Shown here piece by piece: positions 45,571 through 52,465 of a stretch of DNA of 55,420 bases. Under the pieces are notes generated by a model. It was not told where the DNA came from. It ran no database searches and was given only the letters and a program-made list of their open reading frames with translations. Source of the DNA: an uncultured Clostridiaceae bacterium (GTDB taxonomy: Bacteria; Bacillota; Clostridia; Clostridiales; Clostridiaceae); NCBI GenBank assembly GCA_946405135.1, contig CAMJGD010000007.1:85580-140999 (forward strand), read 5' to 3'. Within the stretch, counting starts at the first letter, position 1. Each line of letters opens with the position of its first letter. Made by a program: the position numbers and the translations under genes.

Positions 45571-45620
45571 AAAATAAACATAAACAAACATTAACAAACA
45601 TAAACACAAATAAAAAATGA
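45571..45620. repeat. 10-bp phased repeats before the DeoR gene (candidate operator)
   Basis: Consecutive 10-base blocks from 45571 read AAAATAAACA, TAAACAAACA, TTAACAAACA, TAAACACAAA and TAAAAAATGA: a helically phased A/C-rich repeat ending about 30 bp before the DeoR start. DeoR-family regulators bind repeated sites cooperatively, so this is a good autoregulation site. Confidence 0.6.
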
Positions 45621-45648
45621 ACATAAAAGAAAACGGTGAGGTAATTAT

Positions 45649-46407
45649 ATGTTTGGTGAAGAAAGGAAAATTGAAATTCTCAATAAGATAGATATAGAAG
45701 GCAGCGTAAGAGTGGATGAACTTGCTAAAATATACAAGGTAACTGAGGCTACTATAAGAAGAGATCTCCAATTTTTGGAAGAAAAAGGCTTTATAAAAAG
45801 AACACATGGAGGAGCTGTAATTAACGATGAAAGCATGAACGAACTTACATTTTTTCAAAAACAGGGTAAAAATTCTAAGAATAAAGAAATTATAGGAAGT
45901 TATGCAGCATCTTTTATAAATGATGGTGAAACCATTGCTATAGATGCAAGTACTACAACCCTTCAGATAATTAAACATATAAAGAATAAACAGATAAATA
46001 TTTTAACTAATTCAGTAGATGTTATAGAAGAGCTTATTGGAAATCCTAATATTCAAGTTATATCCACAGGAGGAATAGTAAGAAATAAGACTAGAGCTAT
46101 GGTAGGACCTATAGCAGATGCTGCTATAAAAAATTTTATTGTGGATAAGGCATTTATGGGAGCTAATGCTATTGACATACAGCATGGTATAGCTTCTACT
46201 CATATAATTGAATCAGAAACAAAAAAATCTATGATAAGCATTGCAAAAGAAGTGATATTTCTATGTGAAAGTGAGAAATTTGAAAAGATAAAGTTTTCAA
46301 AAATTTGTGATTTAGAAGATGTAGATTGTATTATAACAGATAACGATATAACAGAAGATATAATAGAAAAATATAAGGAAAAGACAAAAATAATTATAGC
46401 AAAATAG
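45649..46407 (+). CDS. DeoR-family transcriptional regulator of the fructose-type PTS
   Basis: A 252-residue protein. An N-terminal DeoR winged helix-turn-helix (VDELAKIYKVTEATIRRDLQ, then RTHGGAV) is followed by the DeoRC sensor domain (IAIDASTTT, VISTGGIVR, FMGANAI), which binds a phosphosugar. It is upstream of and probably cotranscribed with, or local regulator of, the fructose-type PTS and aldolase genes. Repeats at 45571-45620 suggest self-control. The effector may be a fructose or tagatose phosphate. Confidence 0.92.
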   Translation: MFGEERKIEILNKIDIEGSVRVDELAKIYKVTEATIRRDLQFLEEKGFIKRTHGGAVINDESMNELTFFQKQGKNSKNKEIIGSYAASFINDGETIAIDASTTTLQIIKHIKNKQINILTNSVDVIEELIGNPNIQVISTGGIVRNKTRAMVGPIADAAIKNFIVDKAFMGANAIDIQHGIASTHIIESETKKSMISIAKEVIFLCESEKFEKIKFSKICDLEDVDCIITDNDITEDIIEKYKEKTKIIIAK

Positions 46408-46443
46408 TTTAAAAACAGTGAAAACTTAAGCTAACTGAAATAA

Positions 46444-46548
46444 AGATATCCAATCTTGAACAATTGTGAAGAGGTCAGGCTTTACAGAATGAACAAGAAG
46501 GATACCCTTACTAAATATAGTATTCTACAGACAGGTTGGATATCCTTC
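46444..46548 (+). promoter_or_regulatory. Structured leader with two competing pairings before the PTS genes
   Basis: GATATCCAATCT (46445-46456) can pair with AGGTTGGATATC (46533-46544; one G-T). The 3' strand can instead pair as TATCCTTC (46541-46548) with GAAGGATA (46497-46504). Inner AGAAT/ATTCT and TACTA/TAGTA stems are also present. Mutually exclusive helices suggest a regulatory RNA, but no T-run follows and I recognise no known class. Confidence 0.42.
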
Positions 46549-46586
46549 CTAGTGCTTAATAAAAACTGAGAAAGGAGAGAGCTTTA

Positions 46587-46601
46587 TTGAAAACGTTTAT
46601 T
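46587..46601 (+). promoter_or_regulatory. Candidate CcpA (cre) site
   Basis: TTGAAAACGTTTATT matches the cre consensus WTGNAANCGNWNNCW at every fixed position except the C near the end. It lies in the leader of the fructose-type PTS genes, where catabolite repression is expected. Confidence 0.5.
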
Positions 46602-46661
46602 GGTTGGCTTAAGACAAATAATGACTGTTTTGAATATATACCCTGCATCAAAAGGAGGTAA
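46587..46661 (+). CDS. 24-codon coupled leader ORF before the fructose-type EIIA
   Basis: A TTG-initiated frame with AAAGGAGAGAG about 6 nt upstream. It encodes a 24-residue peptide (starts MKTFIGWLK, ends CIKRR) whose last codons AGG AGG TAA are the SD of the EIIA gene at 46665. This layout would couple EIIA translation to the small ORF. The overlap of its start with a cre-like sequence lowers confidence. Family unknown. Confidence 0.42.
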   Translation: MKTFIGWLKTNNDCFEYIPCIKRR

Positions 46662-46664
46662 ACT

Positions 46665-47111
46665 ATGGATATAAATACACTAATAAGTAAAAATCAAATA
46701 TGTATCGATCTTAAAGGTAAAAACAAAAAAGAAGTTATAGCTGAAATGGTAGATATACTCAATACAAGTGGAAAGCTTAATGACAAAAATTTATATTTAC
46801 AAGATGTTATAAAAAGGGAAGAAGCTATATCCACAGGTATAGGGAATGGCATAGCAATTCCACATGGAAAAAGTACTGCTGTAAATGAAGCTTCATTAGC
46901 TTTAGGCATAAGCAGGCAGGGAATTGATTTTGATTCTTTAGATGAAGAACCTGTACATATAATATTTTTAATTGCAGCCCCAGAAAATGCAGATGACTTA
47001 CATCTGAAAATATTAAGTCAGTTATCAAGAAAACTTATGCATGAAGAATTTAGAAATGCTCTGAAAAGTGCAAAATCAAATGAAGAAATTATTAATATAC
47101 TAAATAATTAG
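46665..47111 (+). CDS. PTS fructose-family EIIA component
   Basis: A 148-residue EIIA of the fructose/mannitol type. The phosphorylated His is H67 in AIPHGKS. AAGGAGG lies 6 nt before the ATG. It passes phosphate to the EIIBC protein encoded 11 bp downstream. A separate EIIA gene (rather than a fused EIIABC) is common in clostridia. Confidence 0.93.
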   Translation: MDINTLISKNQICIDLKGKNKKEVIAEMVDILNTSGKLNDKNLYLQDVIKREEAISTGIGNGIAIPHGKSTAVNEASLALGISRQGIDFDSLDEEPVHIIFLIAAPENADDLHLKILSQLSRKLMHEEFRNALKSAKSNEEIINILNN

Positions 47112-47122
47112 GGGGAATTAGC

Positions 47123-48505
47123 ATGAAAATCGTAGGTGTAACTTCCTGTATAGCAGGAATAGCTCATACTTATATGGCAGCAGAGTCTTTAGAGATAGCT
47201 GCTAAGAAAAAAGGTTATGATATAAAGGTTGAAACTAGAGGTGCAATTGGTGCAGAAAATGTACTAACTGAAAAAGACATAGAAGAGGCAGATGTAGTAA
47301 TAATAGCTAGTGATAAAGAAGTTCCTAAGGAAAGATTCAGTGGGAAGCCACTAATAGAATTTGGGACTCACGAAGCTATGAAAAATGCAGATTCCATAAT
47401 GGATAGATTAAATGAAGCCAAAATTTATAAAGCTGGTTTACAGAAAAAAGTTTCTGAATCAAGTAAAAGTTCAAGTAAAGAAAGTGTATCTTTTGCATCG
47501 CAAACCTATAAGCATTTGATGAATGGAGTATCTCACATGATACCTTTCGTAGTTGCAGGTGGTATTTTAATAGCTTTATCCTTTGCTTTTGGAATACATG
47601 CAGCTGATGTAGAAGGAAGTTTACCAGCAGCGCTTAAAACTATAGGTGGAAATGCAGCCTTTGGTCTTATGATTCCGGTATTATCAGGATTTATTGCTTT
47701 TTCTATTGCTGATAGACCAGGTTTGGCACCTGGAATGATTGGAGGAGTCCTTGCAGGTATAACTCGTTCAGGATTTCTAGGAGGAATTTTAGCAGGTTTT
47801 CTAGCAGGTTATATAGTTAAGTTTATGAAAGAAAAAATAAAGTTACCTAGTACATTGGAAGGTTTAATGCCTATACTTATAATACCTGTAGTATCTTCAT
47901 TAGTTGTTGGATTGATTATGATATATGTAATAGGATCACCAGTAGGCGCTTTAAATGATTTTTTAACAAATTGGTTGAACAATTTAAATGGAGCAAATGC
48001 AGTAATACTTGGATTGGTTTTAGGAACAATGATATCTATAGATATGGGTGGAATATTAAATAAAGTTGCATATGCTTTTGCTGTAGCATCACTAACTTCT
48101 GGACAATCATCTATGGCAATGGCAGCTACCATGGCAGGCGGAATGGTTCCACCAATAGGACTTGCTTTAGCTACAAAGATTTCAAAAAAGAAATTCACTA
48201 AAGAAGAAATAGAAGCAGGAAAAACTGCTTGGATATTAGGTATTTCCTTTATAACAGAAGGAGCAATTCCTTTTGCAGCAGCTGACCCAGGAAGAGTTCT
48301 TCCATCAACTACTATTGGAGCTGCAGTGGCAGGTGCATTATCTATGCTATTTAAATGCGCTATAGCAGTACCACATGGTGGAGCATTTGTATTCTTCATA
48401 CCAGGTGCAGTAACCAATTTATTATTATATATAGTTGCAATTATAGTAGGATCTATTGTTACAGCAGCTTTAGTAACTGTTCTTAAAAAGGATATAGTGG
48501 CATAA
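47123..48505 (+). CDS. PTS fructose-family EIIBC component
   Basis: A 460-residue fusion. The EIIB domain (1-100) has the phosphocysteine C9 in VTSCIAGIAHTYMAAE; a Ser/Lys linker leads to an EIIC membrane domain (about 130-455) with roughly nine segments, including FITEGAIPFAAADPGRV, a fructose-family signature. It imports and phosphorylates a ketose or related sugar. The downstream aldolase suggests the product is cleaved to trioses, perhaps a 1- or 6-phosphate. Confidence 0.93.
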   Translation: MKIVGVTSCIAGIAHTYMAAESLEIAAKKKGYDIKVETRGAIGAENVLTEKDIEEADVVIIASDKEVPKERFSGKPLIEFGTHEAMKNADSIMDRLNEAKIYKAGLQKKVSESSKSSSKESVSFASQTYKHLMNGVSHMIPFVVAGGILIALSFAFGIHAADVEGSLPAALKTIGGNAAFGLMIPVLSGFIAFSIADRPGLAPGMIGGVLAGITRSGFLGGILAGFLAGYIVKFMKEKIKLPSTLEGLMPILIIPVVSSLVVGLIMIYVIGSPVGALNDFLTNWLNNLNGANAVILGLVLGTMISIDMGGILNKVAYAFAVASLTSGQSSMAMAATMAGGMVPPIGLALATKISKKKFTKEEIEAGKTAWILGISFITEGAIPFAAADPGRVLPSTTIGAAVAGALSMLFKCAIAVPHGGAFVFFIPGAVTNLLLYIVAIIVGSIVTAALVTVLKKDIVA

Positions 48506-48538
48506 AAATAAAAGGGTAAAAGGAGACATGATAATATA

Positions 48539-49366
48539 ATGAATATGATAAATGCAAGAATAAATAAAATATATAATAAAGAAAAAGGTAAGTCAGTAAT
48601 AATTCCAATAGATCATGGATTCTATTTAGGAAATGTAAAGGGATTAGAAGATCCTTATAAAGTGATGGAAACTTTAATAGAAGAAAAAATAGATGCCACA
48701 TTAATGAGTCTAGGAATTGCAAAAATAACACAGGATTTGTTTAATGTGAAAGATGCACCAGCAAAAGTATTAACTATAGATTATCCTATGCATAGCAATA
48801 TTCCAGGAGAATTTCTTGGACATATTGAGCATGAAATGGCTTTTACTGTTGAACAAGCTTTAAAGTGGGATTTTTGTGCAGTGAAAGTTATGCTTCCTTG
48901 GGGATTAAAGCCAGAACTTCAGATGAAAGTTATCAAAAATATAGCTAACCTTCAGCACGAATGTGATAGATATGAAATGCCTTTAATGATTGAACCATTA
49001 GTATTAGGAGAATGTATTCCTGAAGAAAAGAGAAACAGTGCAGAAATGATAGCTCATGCTGCAAGACTATCTCTTGAACTGGGAGCAGACATACTTAAAA
49101 TAGCTTATACAGGAGATAAGGAAAGTTTTAAGAATATAACTGAAAGATCTCATGTGCCAGTAATCATTTTAGGAGGACCTAAGATGAATGGAGTATCAGA
49201 CATATTCAGGGTAGCAAAAGAATCTGTACAAGCTGGTGGTAAGGGTGTAGTATTTGGAAGAAATATATGGCAGAATGATAGAATGGTGGATCTTATAAGG
49301 GGACTTAAAGATGCTGTATATGATGAAATGAATGAAAATGAAATAGTTAAAAAATACAGCTTATAG
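48539..49366 (+). CDS. Class I aldolase (FbaB/DeoC/LsrF family)
   Basis: A 275-residue TIM-barrel protein of the DeoC/FbaB family. The Schiff-base lysine is in ADILKIAYTG (about K177), and a phosphate-binding end is seen in ILGGPKMNG and VVFGRNIWQ. It likely cleaves a ketose phosphate made by the adjacent fructose-type PTS. LsrF-like thiolases share these motifs, so the exact substrate is open. The ATG at 48539 is 12 nt after AGGAGA, a little long; no better start is seen. Confidence 0.85.
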   Translation: MNMINARINKIYNKEKGKSVIIPIDHGFYLGNVKGLEDPYKVMETLIEEKIDATLMSLGIAKITQDLFNVKDAPAKVLTIDYPMHSNIPGEFLGHIEHEMAFTVEQALKWDFCAVKVMLPWGLKPELQMKVIKNIANLQHECDRYEMPLMIEPLVLGECIPEEKRNSAEMIAHAARLSLELGADILKIAYTGDKESFKNITERSHVPVIILGGPKMNGVSDIFRVAKESVQAGGKGVVFGRNIWQNDRMVDLIRGLKDAVYDEMNENEIVKKYSL

Positions 49367-49380
49367 TTTTGATGAATATA

Positions 49381-49436
49381 AAGGAGTCTGCATAGATATG
49401 TTTTATACAAACATATGCAGACTCCTTATTTTTATA
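49381..49436 (+). terminator. Rho-independent terminator after the aldolase gene
   Basis: AAGGAGTCTGCATA pairs perfectly with TATGCAGACTCCTT over a 19-nt loop, followed by ATTTTTAT. Confidence 0.87.
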
Positions 49437-49491
49437 TATGCACTTCAATGTACTGTGTTATTTTTTATTGTGAAATACTTTTTGTAGAAAA

Positions 49492-49513
49492 CTAAAGTAT
49501 TAAACCTAAAGTA
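49492..49513 (+). promoter_or_regulatory. Direct repeat and -10 box before the AraC-GH39 gene
   Basis: CTAAAGTA occurs at 49492-49499 and 49506-49513; a TATAAT box follows at 49527-49532 with no good -35 hexamer. Direct repeats over a poor -35 region are typical of AraC-activated promoters, so self-activation is plausible. Confidence 0.4.
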
Positions 49514-49590
49514 GATACAAATATTGTATAATTAAAATATGTAAAAGCTAAGCAACCAAAATAGGTATTATATAATAAGGGGTGATACTT

Positions 49591-52137
49591 ATGAACTACA
49601 AATATGAACTTGTAATGGGAGAGGAAGCGCTTCCTATAAAAACTATTATACATAGTGTTAATGGATTTGATTTACATTGGCATAATAAAATTGAAATTAT
49701 TTTTGTATTAGAGGGAAGTGTTAATGTAAGAATAGGAAAAGAAAGCTATCTTCTTCAAGAGGGTGATGTGGTTTTAGTTAATACCAATGAACTTCATAGT
49801 ACTAGAAGAACTAAGGACAAAAATATATTATTGGCATTGCAAATAGATCCGGAATTTTATAAAGACTGTTTTCCACAATTTAAGGATATGAGATTTAATT
49901 GTAAATCCTTTTCTCAACAAGAGGATGAAAAGGATAAGTTTAATACCATTAAGTACTATATTGCTAATATCACTTGGTGCCTAAACAAAAAAAACAAAGG
50001 TTATGAACTAATCATTGGAAGCTACTTATATTTGCTAGGGGAGCATCTAATTAATAATTTTCACTATGATTTAGTGGTAGATAAAAATCAAGAATTTAGT
50101 GATAAGGATCTCATTAGAATTAATAGTATAATAGATTATGCTAATGAGAATATGGGGAACAATATAACTTTAATGGAAGTCGCAGAAAAAGAACATCTCA
50201 ATTATTATTTTTTATCTCACTTTATTAAAGATAAAATTGGTATGTCATTTCAAGAGTATTTAAATAATATAAGACTGAATAATGCGGCAAATATGCTTAT
50301 AAATAGTGATTATACTATAACCAATATAGCTTATATCAGCGGTTTTCCTAGTATTAATTCTTTTAATAGACTTTTTAAAAAAGAATATAACTGTTCTCCA
50401 ACTGAATACAGGGATGCTTTTTTAAATTCTGATCATAAAAGCATTAAATATGTTAATAATGATAAGAAGATTGGAACTTATCTAGATGTAGATAGAAATG
50501 CAGCTTTTAAAAAATTGTATGCCTACTTGAATATAGAAAATTCACAAAATAAAGAAGAGCATAGTAGAGGGGATGATCTACAGCTTATTACTATAGATGC
50601 GAAATGCGAAGGAAAAAGTTTTAAACATTATTGGAAAAAACTTACCACCTTTGGAAGAGCTTCAGAAGGCTTAAGAAATAACTTTCAAGTACAGCTTAAG
50701 GAATTGCAGAAAGAAATAGGTTTTGAGTATATAAGATTTCATGGAATATTTATGGATGAGATGATGATATATAATACATCAGAAGAGGGAAATGTAGAGT
50801 ATAACTGGAGTTACGTAGATGAACTTTTTGATTTTTTTAGGAAAGTTAATATAAAACCTTTTATAGAACTAAGTTTTATGCCAAGTGAATTAAAAAGTTC
50901 AGAGGATACAGTTTTTTGGTGGAGAGGCAATATTTCTCCTCCAAGGGATATAAATCTATGGACAGATTTAATAAAAGAGTTTATAAAACATTGTATAAAC
51001 AGGTATGGATTAAAAGAAGTAGAAACATGGTATTTTGAGGTTTGGAATGAGCCAGAGTATGAATATTTTTTCTGGGCTGGCAGTAAAGAGGATTATTTTG
51101 AGTTTTATAAAGAAACTACAACAGCAATTAAGTCTATTTCAGAAAATTTAAAAGTTGGAGGGCCATCAATAACTCATGGATCTATATTAGGAAGCAGCTG
51201 GATGGAAGATTTTTTATGTTTTTGTATGAAAAATATGCTTCCACTAGACTTCTTATCTGTACACATATATCCAGAGTATGTTTCTTTAGAAGTAGTAGAA
51301 GAGAATATGCTGAAAAATAAAGATCATAAGGATATATCAAAAATTGTATCTCAAATTAAGAAAATTTATCATGATGAAAATCATACACTTAACACTTTAG
51401 AATCTGTTAATCATAAATTGAAAGAAACATTTAATAAGGATATTGAAATTCATGTTACTGAGTGGAATGCTTCATCTGAAAATGGAAACTTAATTCATGA
51501 TACAAGTTATGTTGCAGCTTTTATTATAAAAAATGTTTTACAGTGTTCAGGAAGTTGTAATTCATTAGGTTATTGGACTTTTACTGACTTAATTGAAGAA
51601 AATAAATTAGGAATTTCATCATTCCATGGAGGGTTCGGTCTCTTCAATAAAGATGGATTAAAAAAATCATCTTACTATGCATATTATCTATTAGCTAAGC
51701 TAGGGGATAGGGTTATTGAACAAGGGGAAGATTACATAGTAACTAAGAAGGATGAAAGTATACAGATATTAGCATATAACTATGCATATTTTGATGAGTT
51801 ATTTTTACATGGTGATATCTCTGCCTTAACTCATATAGAAAGATATTTAATATATGAAGAAAAGCCGTCAAAAAAAATAGAGTTCAGTATAAATGGGCTT
51901 TTGGGCGATTATAAAATAACAAGATACAAATTAAACAGAGAAAATGGTTCTGTGTTTGATAAATGGATAGAACTAGGGGCACCAGAAAATATGACTCAAG
52001 AAGAGATTATATACTTAAAAGGACAAGCTCAACCTAAAATTGAGACTAAAGAATTGAAATTACAAGGTGAGTACAAAGAGAAAATGGATATATCAATACA
52101 TGGAGCAGAATTAATAATATTAGAAAAGATAATTTAA
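49591..52137 (+). CDS. AraC-type regulator fused to a GH39-like glycosidase domain
   Basis: About 848 residues. A cupin sensor domain (about 1-90, DLHWHNKIEIIFVLEG) and an AraC double helix-turn-helix (about 185-285, ending CSPTEYRDAF) are followed by a GH39-type TIM barrel (about 330-760) and a C-terminal beta domain. Both catalytic glutamates are present: E487 in VWNEPEYE (acid/base) and E624 in VTEWNAS (nucleophile). There is no signal peptide, so it is cytoplasmic. The glycosidase may process or sense a xyloside-like inducer. ATG 49591 follows AAGGGGTG; a GTG at 49582 overlaps that site. It is a one-gene unit. Confidence 0.9.
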   Translation: MNYKYELVMGEEALPIKTIIHSVNGFDLHWHNKIEIIFVLEGSVNVRIGKESYLLQEGDVVLVNTNELHSTRRTKDKNILLALQIDPEFYKDCFPQFKDMRFNCKSFSQQEDEKDKFNTIKYYIANITWCLNKKNKGYELIIGSYLYLLGEHLINNFHYDLVVDKNQEFSDKDLIRINSIIDYANENMGNNITLMEVAEKEHLNYYFLSHFIKDKIGMSFQEYLNNIRLNNAANMLINSDYTITNIAYISGFPSINSFNRLFKKEYNCSPTEYRDAFLNSDHKSIKYVNNDKKIGTYLDVDRNAAFKKLYAYLNIENSQNKEEHSRGDDLQLITIDAKCEGKSFKHYWKKLTTFGRASEGLRNNFQVQLKELQKEIGFEYIRFHGIFMDEMMIYNTSEEGNVEYNWSYVDELFDFFRKVNIKPFIELSFMPSELKSSEDTVFWWRGNISPPRDINLWTDLIKEFIKHCINRYGLKEVETWYFEVWNEPEYEYFFWAGSKEDYFEFYKETTTAIKSISENLKVGGPSITHGSILGSSWMEDFLCFCMKNMLPLDFLSVHIYPEYVSLEVVEENMLKNKDHKDISKIVSQIKKIYHDENHTLNTLESVNHKLKETFNKDIEIHVTEWNASSENGNLIHDTSYVAAFIIKNVLQCSGSCNSLGYWTFTDLIEENKLGISSFHGGFGLFNKDGLKKSSYYAYYLLAKLGDRVIEQGEDYIVTKKDESIQILAYNYAYFDELFLHGDISALTHIERYLIYEEKPSKKIEFSINGLLGDYKITRYKLNRENGSVFDKWIELGAPENMTQEEIIYLKGQAQPKIETKELKLQGEYKEKMDISIHGAELIILEKII

Positions 52138-52339
52138 GCTTTTATTAATATAGGAAGTTATAATTTCATCGATGTTTATGGAGTGTTTTTAAAATTTAAA
52201 ACTGAATATAGCAAATATTAGTATATGATTAAGCAAAAAATTTATAGATAAGTAATAAATATATAGATATAATTATAAAGAATCAATGATTAATGACAAA
52301 TATTATTAAATGCAATGCATTATAGTTTACTAAAAGTTA

Positions 52340-52410
52340 TTAAGGAGACTTTGAAACATATACTAATTTGGGCACTTTGTATATGTTGAGTCATTAGTGC
52401 AACCGACCTT
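52340..52410 (+). promoter_or_regulatory. Cyclic-di-GMP-II riboswitch aptamer
   Basis: The conserved segments TTTGGGCACTT and GAGTCATTAGTGCAACCGAC agree with the class II cyclic-di-GMP aptamer, including the pseudoknot strand GUGCAACCGACC known from the Clostridium acetobutylicum structure. The 5' strand of the closing stem is AAGGAG at 52342-52347. Its 3' strand (ACCGACCTT) is also the left arm of a terminator, so ligand binding should prevent termination: an ON switch for the adhesin gene. Confidence 0.9.
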
Positions 52411-52436
52411 ATTTATTATAAGGTCGGTTTTTTATT
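52401..52436 (+). terminator. Riboswitch-controlled terminator
   Basis: AACCGACCTTAT pairs perfectly with ATAAGGTCGGTT over a 5-nt loop, followed by six T residues. The left arm overlaps the aptamer's 3' strand. Confidence 0.9.
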
Positions 52437-52465
52437 TGTTATGAGATTATAGAAGGAGAGATATT

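Noticed and set aside
47809..48417. 202-codon open frame on the minus strand opposite EIIBC
   Set aside because: A shadow of the EIIC coding sequence, caused by its codon bias.
52138..52339. Additional gene or element between the AraC-GH39 gene and the riboswitch
   Set aside because: A+T-rich promoter-like sequence only; no ORF or hairpin of note.
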